The translations under genes and the position numbers were made by a program. A DNA stretch of 64,000 nucleotides from JAKZVK01 sp965237575 (GTDB taxonomy: Bacteria; Acidobacteriota; Terriglobia; Bryobacterales; UBA6623). The DNA lies in NCBI GenBank assembly GCA_965237575.1, contig CBDEGI010000002.1, positions 496,001 through 560,000 of the forward strand, given 5' to 3'. Below are positions 27,659 to 35,596 of the stretch, piece by piece. The notes beneath the pieces are model-generated. The model was not told the origin of the DNA. It saw only the letters and a list, made by a program, of their open reading frames with translations, and searched no databases. Numbering within the stretch: position 1 is the stretch's first letter; every line of letters begins with the position of its first letter.

Positions 27659-28789
27659 TTAGACCCCGGGGCGGTCGATGTTCTTCTGCAACAGACGCAG
27701 GAAGTTGCCGCCCCAGACTTTGCGAACTTCCTCCTCCGACATGCCGTGCGCCAGCATGCTGCGCGTGAGATGAACAAGCTGCGACATCTCCGGCACCACC
27801 GGCGTCGTGCGGCCCAGCCCGTCAAAGTCCGTGCCGATGCCGACGTAGTCGATGCCCACCAGATCGGCCACGTAGCAGATGTGCTCGACGAAGCGGTCGA
27901 TCGTGGCTTGCGCGGGGTCGGGGTGAATGAACGCCGGCGCGAAGGCGATGCCCATGGCTCCGCCGGATTGCGCTAGCGCTTTGATCTGGTCGTCGGTCAA
28001 ACAGCGCCAATGATGGCAGAGCGAAAACACCGCTGTATGGCTGACGATCGGTGGCCGCGAGAGGCTCTCGATCACCTCGAAGTACGACTTGTCGTTGATG
28101 TGAGCCAGGTCGGTGATGATGCGTAGCTCGTGGTTGAGCTTGACGACTTCGCGGCCCAACGCTGACAAGCCACCGGCTTCGCGACGTTCTCTCTCGCGGT
28201 CCGCCGGCGTGCACGGGCCATAAGGGCTCTTCGTCCCCTGCAGAAATGTCGCTTCCGTGCCGCCTTCGCCGTGCGTGATGGCCACCGAGCGCACGCCGAG
28301 ACGATGAAGCAGGCGGATGATGTCGGGCTTGCCGTCGATCCAGCGGCCGATTCCCTCGATGGCCATCAGGATGCCGATCTTGCCCTCCTCCGAGGCGCGC
28401 ACCGCGTCTTGGGATGAGCGCACCAGCATCAAATCTTCGGGATGCTTCGCGATCTGGTCGAGGGTGTTCTCGATCGTGATCCAGATGTTGGCTATCGCGC
28501 CGTCGCCGACGATGAAGAACGCGGCGTCGTAGCCGGTCTCTTTCATGCGGGGGATGTCGGTGTGATAGGCGAGATCGCGCTCATGCCAGCGGAAAGGCAC
28601 CTCGCCGCGGGCGACCCGCTCGACCGTTACGTCGTTATGGCCGTCGATGATGAGCGCCCGCTGGTGGACTTCCTGGGCCTGCTCGAGGGTGACGGTCTTG
28701 GTGGCATGCTTTTCTTTGGCCGCCGCGCTGGAGGCGAGCAGGCCGACCGAGGCGCCGGTCGCTGTTAGGAACTCACGTCTTGTTTTCAT
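27659..28789 (-). CDS. membrane dipeptidase-family (M19) metallopeptidase, Tat-exported
   Basis: 376 residues from the ATG at 28789. A twin-arginine signal is present (MKTRREFLTATGASVGLLAS). M19 renal dipeptidase motifs: LIIDGHNDVTVERVARGEV (zinc HxD), AIEGIGRWIDGKPDIIRLLH, LGVRSVAITHGEG, RIITDLAHINDKSYFEVIES, PPIVSHTAVFSLCHHWRCLT, and YVGIGTDFDGLGRT. The enzyme uses two metals and cleaves dipeptides or D-amino-acid amides. First gene of the operon with two sialidase-like genes, hinting at breakdown of glycopeptides or peptidoglycan-like material. A duplicated MKTSP start at 28804 is an alternative without effect on the signal. Confidence 0.92.
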   Translation of the reverse strand: MKTRREFLTATGASVGLLASSAAAKEKHATKTVTLEQAQEVHQRALIIDGHNDVTVERVARGEVPFRWHERDLAYHTDIPRMKETGYDAAFFIVGDGAIANIWITIENTLDQIAKHPEDLMLVRSSQDAVRASEEGKIGILMAIEGIGRWIDGKPDIIRLLHRLGVRSVAITHGEGGTEATFLQGTKSPYGPCTPADRERERREAGGLSALGREVVKLNHELRIITDLAHINDKSYFEVIESLSRPPIVSHTAVFSLCHHWRCLTDDQIKALAQSGGAMGIAFAPAFIHPDPAQATIDRFVEHICYVADLVGIDYVGIGTDFDGLGRTTPVVPEMSQLVHLTRSMLAHGMSEEEVRKVWGGNFLRLLQKNIDRPGV

Positions 28790-29061
28790 AGGACTGGTCT
28801 TCATAGGACGGGTCCGAGTCGAACCGATCGTACCGCAGACGCGCGGAAGTCCGCTTGGCGCGAGGCGCTTCGATCTGCCCGCGCCCATCGTCAAGAGCAT
28901 CATCCGCCAAGCGGGATTGAGCAACAAGGAGTTCTTTGCGTTGATGGAGAAATGACCCCGCCTCAACCGCATCAGGTGCCTGAAGGAAAGTGGTAGCCTG
29001 ATCACCGGCTTTGTCGAGCCGCATGCTTCGCGAGCAGGCCAGCCCCTCTCGCCGACTGGCC

Positions 29062-29240
29062 AAGGTAGAATGTTCGACGAAAGGTGCCGCCGTCGGATAG
29101 GTGTCGAGAAATGATCTCCCATTGAGCAATCAGGCATCAAAGCCTCCGCAACTCCGTCATCAAGTTGGCCCAAATCGAGTTCCATCAGGTGGCTAACGAG
29201 GATCTGGGCGGGTAGCGAGTGGGTTCGGTTGTTCGCGACA
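29062..29240. repeat. intergenic repeat block R1, copy 1 (diverged)
   Basis: Shares with the other copies GGTAGAATGTT, CCGTCGGATAGGTGTCGAGA, AATGATCTCCCATTGAG, and AAATCGAGTTCCATCAG, and ends in GGTTGTTCGCGACA, the upstream part of the kinase promoter. No open frame is shared among copies. Confidence 0.7.
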
Positions 29241-29255
29241 CCTAAGTTTTCTAGG

Positions 29256-29261
29256 TAGAAT
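29256..29261 (+). promoter_or_regulatory. -10-like TAGAAT, leaderless kinase-type promoter
   Basis: TAGAAT with a nine-base gap to the GTG at 29271; the conserved GGTTGTTCGCGACA lies ~22 bases upstream. It could now drive the ankyrin gene 290 bp downstream, although that gene has its own ribosome binding site. Confidence 0.6.
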
Positions 29262-29270
29262 CGGACCGAC

Positions 29271-29411
29271 GTGATCGGCCAGACCATCTCCCACTACAGG
29301 ATCACTGAGAAGCTCGGTGAGGGCGGGATGGATGGGCCGCCCCACACTGGCGCACGGTCCTGGCTGGAAAGCGATTGTAGATTAGCCCGACTTGTGCTAT
29401 ACGCTAAGTGA
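29271..29411 (+). pseudogene. Ser/Thr kinase N-terminus relic (46 codons)
   Basis: VIGQTISHYRITEKLGEGGM is a perfect PknB-type start, then DGPPHTGARSW is unrelated and the frame stops at 29411. The catalytic lysine (VALK) and everything beyond are missing. Confidence 0.85.
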
Positions 29412-29558
29412 TTCCAGGAGCCGGGCGTCTCAAAAAGGGCCGGCGAATGGCCGCCCCTTCGCAGCTCCACCTCTACACGCAAAAAATCTGATGTTCGACG
29501 GACGAGCTTACCCGGCCCCGTCGGAATCTTAGGCTGAACGCTACGGAGGAGGAGAATC

Positions 29559-30362
29559 ATGTACCCATCACGCATGACCCTGGGGTTAGGGGTCCTACTA
29601 ACCCTGCTCACAGCCTCCACAAAGGACGTCAACTCAGAACTGATCCAGGCTGCGGCCGCCGGCCGCGCCGATACCGTGGAAGCTTTGCTGGCCGAAGGTG
29701 CTGATGCGAATGCTAGAGCCAAGGATGGCAAAACGGCTCTGATGGTTGCGGCGAATAGCGGTCACGCTGAAGCAACCCGCGTCCTGCTTGATCGAGGCGC
29801 TGACCCCAACGCCAAAACGGAGGAAGGCCAGACGGAAGTTTTGCTCAGCAAAGGAGCCAACTGGGATGCGAGAGCTGCCGGTGGCTGGACGGCCTGGCTT
29901 TTGGCTGCAATGAGAGGCCACACAGCTACGCTCCAAGTCATGCTCGACCATGGAGCTGACGTGAATGCCAAGAGTAACGATGGAGTGACGGCATTGCTGA
30001 GTGCCGCAATGAATGCCCGCATCGACGCCGTGGAATTCCTGGTGGCTAACGGGGCGGATCTCAATGCGAAAACCACATATGGTTGGACACCCTTGCTGCA
30101 TGCTGCAACGAGAGGGCAAACCGAAACTGTGAAACTACTCTTGGCTAACGGCGCTCACGTAAACGCGAAAACAAACGACGGCGAGACTGCCTTGATCGCG
30201 GCGGCCCGAAACGGTCGCTCCGAAATCGTGCAAGCGTTATTGGATCACGGCGCCAACGTTAATACAAAACATTCCGACGGTAGAACAGCCCTTCAAAAGG
30301 CCCAGGCTGAGGGCCAGATTGAGGTCGTTCGGCTCCTCAAGAGGGCTGGCGCTAAGGAATGA
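29559..30362 (+). CDS. secreted ankyrin-repeat protein
   Basis: 267 residues with a signal (MTLGLGVLLTLLTASTKD) and about seven ankyrin repeats to the C-terminus (ELIQAAAAGRADTVEALLAE, GKTALMVAANSGHAEATRVL, GWTAWLLAAMRGHTATLQVM, GVTALLSAAMNARIDAVEFL, GWTPLLHAATRGQTETVKLL, GETALIAAARNGRSEIVQAL, GRTALQKAQAEGQIEVVRLL). The third repeat is internally shortened (EEGQTEVLLSKGANW lacks ~18 residues), as if by an in-frame deletion. Binding partner unknown; periplasmic or extracellular protein-protein interaction is the family role. GGAGGAG seven bases before the ATG is a strong ribosome binding site. Confidence 0.9.
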   Translation: MYPSRMTLGLGVLLTLLTASTKDVNSELIQAAAAGRADTVEALLAEGADANARAKDGKTALMVAANSGHAEATRVLLDRGADPNAKTEEGQTEVLLSKGANWDARAAGGWTAWLLAAMRGHTATLQVMLDHGADVNAKSNDGVTALLSAAMNARIDAVEFLVANGADLNAKTTYGWTPLLHAATRGQTETVKLLLANGAHVNAKTNDGETALIAAARNGRSEIVQALLDHGANVNTKHSDGRTALQKAQAEGQIEVVRLLKRAGAKE

Positions 30363-30390
30363 GGCCTTCGACTATCAACGGAACGAAAAA

Positions 30391-30684
30391 CTACGCTAAG
30401 GTCCCGACCTCGTCGTCCTCGCTGGGGTCACGCAGCGGCCGAAGTTGTCCCTTGGCCACGGTTTCTGACAGTGCGAACGAGTACTGGCCGAGGAAGTTGA
30501 CGTTCCGGTGTTCGAGCGGCGAGAGACGCGCCAAGTCCTCGTCCAGGACCTCCACGCGACTCGTCGACCGGAGATGGTCGACGGTCGCGTTCATGTAGAT
30601 TGTGTTCCAGAGGACGAGCGCGTTCACGACGATCCCGAGGGCGCCGAGCTGGTCTTCCTGGCCCTCCCGATACCGCTGACGCAC
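30391..30684 (-). pseudogene. Tn3-family transposase (TnpA) C-terminal fragment
   Basis: RQRYREGQEDQLGALGIVVN, ALVLWNTIYMNATVDHLR, LDEDLARLSPLEHRNVNFLG and QYSFAL match the conserved end of the Tn3 TnpA DDE domain (LNLVVNAIVLWNTxYL...LSPLxxxHINxLGxYxF). The ~880 residues before it and all inverted repeats are missing; upstream sequence at 30685-30790 is not recognisable. Confidence 0.82.
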
Positions 30685-30861
30685 GTGCCCACGGGGCTGC
30701 TAAGTTTGTAGAGACGTGTCTGAAGAAGCTAGTTCGAGCCCTAAGCGCCAGAGGCGATGCGCGAGGTCCTCAGTCAAGTCTTCTCCTCGTCGTCATGGCA
30801 ATATCGTATCACGCCCGGTGTGGCACCGCTGCTTGTCGTGTCCGTCGTGCTCTCAGCCTCC

Positions 30862-30918
30862 AGGGTCTGGGTCGTGCTGAACTGGCACGAAGAGTTCCGC
30901 GACCGCGAGCAGGACTAA
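30862..30918 (+). pseudogene. C-terminal relic of a kinase-PD40 protein
   Basis: The last codons VVLNWHEEFRDREQD-stop match the conserved tail (VVxNWxEEFxxRxxx) that closes the TolB/PD40 domain of acidobacterial Ser/Thr kinases. The same tail occurs at 45730-45810 and 53376-53510. The rest of the gene is absent. Confidence 0.55.
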
Positions 30919-31114
30919 GCTACTCAAAAAGAGAGAGTTAAGCCCTCTTCCGCACTTTACTGTTGTGATATCAGCAACGCACTTGTTTCCGCACGCTGGA
31001 GCGCCTCAGACCGTCATCGACAGGGTCGAAAGCCGACCTGAATCAGCGCCCCGTGCGTGGTACGATCGGATCGTTCAACGGATCGGTTGTTACCGACATC
31101 TATCTGGCACGAGG

Positions 31115-31120
31115 TAGAAT
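31115..31120 (+). promoter_or_regulatory. -10-like TAGAAT, leaderless kinase-type promoter
   Basis: Nine bases to the GTG at 31130; preceded by ATCGGTTGTTACCGACATCT, the conserved upstream block. Confidence 0.6.
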
Positions 31121-31129
31121 CGTACCGTC

Positions 31130-31309
31130 GTGGTCGGTCAGACGACCAGCCACTGCTGCATCATCGAGAAGTTGGGCAAGGGCGGCATGGCTGTGGTTCG
31201 TGGGGTCGCGGATTTTGCCCCGTGGGGTTCGGGTCTTGGGTGGGCAGGATTCGGGTCTTGGGGTGCGCAAGATTCGGGGTCTCGAGTGTGCAGGCTTCGG
31301 GGTCTCTAG
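31130..31309 (+). pseudogene. Ser/Thr kinase N-terminus relic running into a tandem repeat
   Basis: VVGQTTSHCCIIEKLGKGGM and AVVRG align with the glycine-rich loop; the frame then runs into the 23-bp repeat array and stops at 31309. Substitutions in the loop (HCC for HYR) show that it is degenerate. Confidence 0.78.
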
Positions 31310-31331
31310 TGGGCAGGATTTGGGGGCTGGG
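31240..31331. repeat. tandem array of a 23-bp unit, four copies
   Basis: Units at 31240, 31263, 31286 and 31309, each of the type GTGGGCAGGATTCGGGTCT plus four bases, with exact 23-bp period and ~80% identity. A partial fifth copy precedes (GTGGGGTTCGGGTCTTGG). Strongly G-rich on the plus strand. There are no spacers, so it is not CRISPR. Confidence 0.85.
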
Positions 31332-31442
31332 GTCGCGGATTGCTCGCGAGCGTTGGGTCGCGGAGACTGCGTGGTTGGGGGGACGTACCTGCCTTTGGGC
31401 TTGTAGGAATCCGCTTTCTTGCTGTCGATCACGACGCGGGTG

Positions 31443-31712
31443 CTAGCGGCTTAGTCGATAGACTGCCGACTCCAGGCGGCTAAGGCGCATTTCGACTCGG
31501 CTCAAGCGGGTGTCAAGGGCTCCGGCAGCAGGTGTGTCCCCTGCTCCGCTGCGCTCCATCAGAGCTTTTTCCATCGCCGCCAGGCGCTTGTCGATATCCT
31601 CGATGCGACCCTGTAGGTCGCTGCTTGACTGAGGAGCCTGGGCGTTGAGATCTGGCCCCAGAGCTAGACCTGCGAGACCCATGGCTGTTCCTACCAGGAC
31701 CTTTCGTGTCAT
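31443..31712 (-). CDS. small secreted coiled-coil protein
   Basis: 89 residues from the ATG at 31712, with GGAGG six bases upstream. Signal peptide MTRKVLVGTAMGLAGLALGP followed by two heptad-like helices, SDLQGRIEDIDKRLAAMEKA and LDTRLSRVEMRLSRLESAVY. Likely an oligomerising periplasmic helper of unknown function. The frame is open further upstream into the small membrane ORF at 31713-31967, but the ribosome binding site and signal peptide decide for this start. Confidence 0.7.
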   Translation of the reverse strand: MTRKVLVGTAMGLAGLALGPDLNAQAPQSSSDLQGRIEDIDKRLAAMEKALMERSGAGDTPAAGALDTRLSRVEMRLSRLESAVYRLSR

Positions 31713-31967
31713 CACTGGCCTCCGTCGCTTGGGCTTAGGATAGCGCGGGATGTGGGTTCCGGGTCTGGACTGTGCTCGGAGTTGGGGACATCCCACGTTG
31801 CCCTGATGGGGGAACGGGAGATTGAGGGGGCTCTGTCCGACGATCTGATTCGCGAATTCATCGACGGCCCAGTTGGAGACCGGCGAAGCGCAGAAGAAGA
31901 GGATCACCGTGGCCAGGAAAACGATCCAGGCAAGAATGAGAGTGACTTTTCTCCAGGTTCCTCTCAC
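31713..31967 (-). CDS. possible small membrane protein, or remnant
   Basis: From a GTG at 31967: RKVTLILAWIVFLATVILFF is a clear TM helix, followed by CASPVSNWAVDEFANQIV. After ~45 residues the chain becomes low-complexity (PGTHIPRYPKPKRRRP) and reads through without a stop into the next gene. Probably the truncated start of a membrane protein. Confidence 0.35.
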
Positions 31968-32058
31968 GGCGGTTATTCGTTTTCCTGGAGGACGCTAGCC
32001 GAACCGCGTTCAGGGCAAGGACCGACGGTTACATCGACCTGCATCACACCAAAACCCT

Positions 32059-32583
32059 CTACTTGTCGCCCAGCCGAGTCAACTCGAACGTCACAAGCTG
32101 AGCAGCGATTCCCGGCTCTCGTTGCATCAAGAAGACTTCAGTCGCCAGCAGCGACTCGCGCCAAAGAAGGGGTCGCCTCGGGACCGTGTCAGCTGCCTGC
32201 CTGATGACAAAGTCGAAACTGAAGGTCACCGAGGAACCGTCCGGAAGAGAATTGGCGAACAAGGCTGTGCCCGTCCCATCTGGGTTGACGCTGTACGTTC
32301 CGGTGCTCGTGATTGTAATGACCTCACGACCCTCGGGGGCGGCCGCGTTGAGAACCAACGAGCGGGTGGCCTTGCCGGCACCGTCGAAAATCGTCACACC
32401 GATACTGGCCGCTTCGTTGTCTCCGCCGGTGCCGCGCAGGGCATAGAGACCATCCAGACTGGCGTTGGAGAATCCGGGCCGAGCCCCGGCCGCCGCCGTG
32501 GATGCACCGAATAACATCACGCCAGCTATCACCACGGCCAAGCCAGACAAGGCAACGATCCTGAGATACGAATAACGATTCAT
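32059..32583 (-). CDS. secreted protein, function unknown
   Basis: 174 residues with a Sec signal (ALSGLAVVIAGVMLFGASTA, cleavage near AAAGA). The mature part has a repeated beta pattern: LDGLYALRGTGGDNEAASIG, VTIFDGAGKATRSLV, TSTGTYSVNPDGTGTALFAN, VTFSFDFVIRQ. This layout (GxYxxxGxGG... FDGxGxxT... GTYxVNxDGTGT) is common in exported acidobacterial proteins of unknown role. Followed downstream by the coiled-coil gene. GGGGCG ~10 bases before the ATG is a modest ribosome binding site. Confidence 0.75.
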   Translation of the reverse strand: MNRYSYLRIVALSGLAVVIAGVMLFGASTAAAGARPGFSNASLDGLYALRGTGGDNEAASIGVTIFDGAGKATRSLVLNAAAPEGREVITITSTGTYSVNPDGTGTALFANSLPDGSSVTFSFDFVIRQAADTVPRRPLLWRESLLATEVFLMQREPGIAAQLVTFELTRLGDK

Positions 32584-32681
32584 GATTAAAGACGCCCCTT
32601 TCTAGCCGAACATGTTACCAACAGCCCTTGGCCGTTAGGATGGATTCAATCTAGCTCAAGAGAATCCCCAGTACGGCCGAG

Positions 32682-32954
32682 CTATCCGGCGCTGGGTTGG
32701 CGAGCCGCGAACTGGTTGTACAGCCAAGCGACGATAGCGCCGCCGACAGTGCCATCGACCAGTCCGTACAGTGTGCCGATAATCACCTGGCCGAAACTGG
32801 CTGTTCCGTCGTAGCCTGGATAGACCGAATCCATGACGTACAGAAAATCATCGGCGTAGCCATCCCAGATCAGGTTGGCGATTCCGGCCAGGAACATCGC
32901 CGCTCCCCAGAGCAGACCTATGGTTAGCGCCATGGCTTTCACATCGAGTTTCAT
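32682..32954 (-). CDS. holin-like small membrane protein
   Basis: 90 residues from the ATG at 32954 with GGAGGT upstream. KLDVKAMALTIGLLWGAAMF, YVMDSVYPGYDGTASFGQVI, IGTLYGLVDGTVGGAIVAWL and YNQFAARQ match the small 'bacteriophage holin'-annotated chromosomal family with three TM helices and the YPGY motif. These are widespread outside phages and their role in lysis is unproven; there are no phage genes near. The upstream region is abutted by an IS1595 relic at ~33010. Confidence 0.8.
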   Translation of the reverse strand: MKLDVKAMALTIGLLWGAAMFLAGIANLIWDGYADDFLYVMDSVYPGYDGTASFGQVIIGTLYGLVDGTVGGAIVAWLYNQFAARQPSAG

Positions 32955-33009
32955 CGGGAAGGTACCTCCGGGTGTCACTCTACCAGGAAGTGGTGTTTTT
33001 GGTGTTCAG

Positions 33010-33585
33010 AGCCAGCGGCGCACGGAGAAGGGCGTCTCGGCCAAGCAACTCCAGCGGGAACTTTCCGTCACCTACAAGACCGCTTGGTACATGGCTCATC
33101 GCATTCGTCTCGCTATGCAGGAAGATAAGGATTTCGTTGAGAAGTTCTCCGGCGTCGTCGAAGTTGACGAGACCTATGTAGGCGGCAAGCGCAAAGGGAG
33201 ACGCGGGCCAGGAGCCGCCAGTAAAGTTCCTGTAATTGGGATGAAAGAGCGGACCAGCGGGAAGGTCCACATGCAAGCTCTTGAGGATGTCTCATCAACT
33301 TCCCTCTCTGAGTTCATTCGTGAGAATGTGGCTCCCGGCCCTGAGGTTCACACCGATGAGTTTCGCTCTTACTTCTGGCTCGATGCTTCCGAGTTCGCTC
33401 ATGGGACCGTGAAGCACAGCGAGACTTACGTGTCGCCCGAAGGCGTCCACACTAACGGCTGCGAGAATGTCTGGAGCCTCCTCAAGCGGGGCATCATGGG
33501 CGTGTTTCATAAGGTTTCGGCCAAGTACCTACCCCTCTACCTCCAGGAGTTTGAGTTCCGTTTCAACAATCGTGACGAGTTCAAC
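33010..33585 (+). pseudogene. IS1595-family transposase fragment (both ends missing)
   Basis: EKGVSAKQLQRELSVTYKTA, WYMAHRIRLAM, the DDE core start VVEVDETYVGGKRKGRRG, PVIGMKERTSGKVHMQALED, VHTDEFRSYFWL (second acidic residue) and HTNGCENVWSLLKRGIMGVF, then FRFNNRD. The N-terminal zinc ribbon is absent, and after FNNRDEFN the sequence departs from the family. It belongs to another IS1595 subgroup than the element at 35546, so it is not its parent copy. No inverted repeats are visible around it. Confidence 0.87.
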
Positions 33586-33811
33586 CCAGGATTTCCATTT
33601 TGGCCCTGGCACGGCCACAGTATACACCCGCTCCGCTCCGAACAGCACGTCCTTTCACGCTGAACCCTGCACATCACCTCTGCTGGTAGTCGCCAGAGCT
33701 GGTTCGACCGCTCACAGTCGTTGATTGAGCGGCTTGAACGGCGCTCCGGCCGACACTGCTCCTTGCGAAACCTTTTGGAGCCAAAAGCTGTTGATCCTCA
33801 CTCCGGCAATG

Positions 33812-35143
33812 CTACCCACTCGGCAGCGGCAGCGCCCAGATCTTGTGCAGCATGTCGCCGAACAGCCGCCGGTTCAGATGTCCCTCCGCCAATAAGAGCC
33901 AGTAATACCGCGCGTGCTTGACCAGCCGACCGCCGGTCTTCATCAACCTGTGTTGCAAGCTCGTCAGCGACCAACTCTTGATTCGCTGCGGAAGCCCCAG
34001 CCGCCGCCAAAGATTGCCCAGGTTGTAGGCCAGCACGCTCAGTTGCAACCGCACTTCGTTGGCTCGAAATCGATGGCACGACAATCGCGTCCAGTGCGTC
34101 GCCTGCTTGCCTTCCTTGATCCACTGTTCCGCCGTGCCGCGCTTGTTGTAGAAGCGCACCACCGAGCGGCTCGGCAAGCTCATGCTCGTCACGATGAATC
34201 CGACGCGCGGGAACAGCTCGCCCTGGTGATGCTCGACCTTAGCGACGATCCGCCTCGCCTGCGACCAACTCTCCGCCTGATAGCGAAAACTCTTGTAGCG
34301 CACCAAGGGCTTGCGGGAAGGCCTTCCCGGCGGGCGAAACAGGATGTCTTCGATCTCCAGCTCCAAGCTCTTGTTGGCCGGAATGCGAATGGCGTACTGT
34401 ACTCCGCGTTCCTCCGAAGCCTCATAAACTTCCGGCTTCGCAAAGGCCGCATCGCCCCGGAAGGCGACCTGCTTGCCCGCAGCCTGTTGGCGCTCGATCT
34501 CCGGCAACAAGAGCTCATCCCAGTCCTCGGCGCTGTGCACGTTGCCTGGACGCAGCTTGGCAGCGAGGCAATCACCATGACCGTTGAACAAAAGCAACGG
34601 GTGGTAGCAGACCGACTCGAAGTGTCCGTTGTAGGCACTGCCTTCCTGTTGGCCATGGACCGGACTCTCGGTGGAGTCCAGGTCCAGAACGACCCGCTCG
34701 GCGTCGTCGAACGCTTCCGCTTGCCCGACCAGCTCTCGGTTCAGCGCCATCAGCCCCAGCAGGTTCTCTTCGCTCGCCAGCATCTCCGTCTCGAAGCCGT
34801 GCAGCGTCGAGGTCAAGGCCGCACCGCGATCCCAGATCTTCTGCGAACCGATCAGCCGAAACGTCGGATCGATCGAAACCCGCTCGGCGTCGTTGAGGTC
34901 CTCGTAGCCGGCGAGTCGGCTGTAAACCGACTGCCGCAACAGATCAGCGAGCGTGAACTGCTTGTTTGTGCCTTGCCGGGAGTCGCTGAGATGCTCGTCA
35001 ATCAGTTCTCCGAGACCGAGCCGTTCGTCCAGTTCGCGAACCAAAATCAGGCCACCGTCGGAAGTGACGTGCGATCCCTGGAAATCGACTTTGAGAAGTC
35101 CATTGAAACTTAGCTGGAATGGCTTGGTTTGTTTTTCACCCAT
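33812..35143 (-). CDS. IS1380-family transposase, intact
   Basis: 443 residues, the normal length. DDE transposase features: VTSDGGLILVRELDERLGLG, LADLLRQSVYSRLAGYEDLN, VVLDLDSTESPVHGQQEGSA (first Asp), YHPLLLFNGHGDCLAAKLRP, GDAAFAKPEVYEASEERGVQ (second Asp region), RFYNKRGTAEQWIKEGKQAT (Glu), and the basic C-terminus. A ~78%-similar, mutated copy lies inverted at 38733-40065, and a 130-bp scrap of the same gene sits in the S41 gene at 7741. The ends of the element could not be identified; no clear inverted repeats flank the gene. Potentially active. Confidence 0.93.
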   Translation of the reverse strand: MGEKQTKPFQLSFNGLLKVDFQGSHVTSDGGLILVRELDERLGLGELIDEHLSDSRQGTNKQFTLADLLRQSVYSRLAGYEDLNDAERVSIDPTFRLIGSQKIWDRGAALTSTLHGFETEMLASEENLLGLMALNRELVGQAEAFDDAERVVLDLDSTESPVHGQQEGSAYNGHFESVCYHPLLLFNGHGDCLAAKLRPGNVHSAEDWDELLLPEIERQQAAGKQVAFRGDAAFAKPEVYEASEERGVQYAIRIPANKSLELEIEDILFRPPGRPSRKPLVRYKSFRYQAESWSQARRIVAKVEHHQGELFPRVGFIVTSMSLPSRSVVRFYNKRGTAEQWIKEGKQATHWTRLSCHRFRANEVRLQLSVLAYNLGNLWRRLGLPQRIKSWSLTSLQHRLMKTGGRLVKHARYYWLLLAEGHLNRRLFGDMLHKIWALPLPSG

Positions 35144-35284
35144 TGGGTGTTGGCCTCCATGGCGTCCTCATCGGGCTCTAGCCCCTATGAATAAAGACGC
35201 TCAAGGCCGCTGGAAGGTCGGGATGTCAAACATCAAATTGAAAATGCGGGTCAACATGATGGATCGGGTGTTGCAAACGAGCTT

Positions 35285-35500
35285 CTAGGACCCCCGCGCG
35301 GCGCTCGTAATCCTAGCAGGAATCCCCGCGCGTTCACACAAACCGATTAGATCAGCACGCTTGGCGATGCGCCAATCATGCTCGATCCGACTGAGTGCCT
35401 CAAAGGATTTTCGGAGCCCGCGCAATCCCCCGCGTTCTGCTATGCGAAATACCTTTTGGGGTTCCCATGCCAGAAAATCGGCGGCTTCATCATCCCCCAC
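35285..35500 (-). CDS. small hypothetical protein
   Basis: 71 residues, from an ATG with a GGGG run just before it. Charged and helical (GGLRGLRKSFEALSRIEHDW, RIAKRADLIGLCERAGIPAR). No family recognised. The rest of 35144-35545 holds nothing I can identify. It could be part of a decayed element between IS1380 and IS1595. Confidence 0.3.
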   Translation of the reverse strand: MGDDEAADFLAWEPQKVFRIAERGGLRGLRKSFEALSRIEHDWRIAKRADLIGLCERAGIPARITSAARGS

Positions 35501-35596
35501 GCCTGAGTCTTTGTCAAGGGGATAATCGTCTTTAATTTTTTAATTGAGGGGTATCCGGTTAACTCAGGTAACCCCAAGATGTAGTATGCCTGCAGG

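Noticed and set aside
31240..31331. CRISPR array
   Set aside because: Units are contiguous with a 23-bp period, diverged and without spacers; no cas genes are present.
32682..32954. Prophage, based on the holin-like gene
   Set aside because: No capsid, tail, integrase or lysis partner nearby; this small family is common on chromosomes.
33914..35113. Plus-strand open frame of 399 codons opposite the IS1380 transposase
   Set aside because: The same antisense frame is present opposite the second IS1380 copy (38763-39695), as expected for a shadow frame caused by GC-rich codon usage; the product has no recognisable domain.
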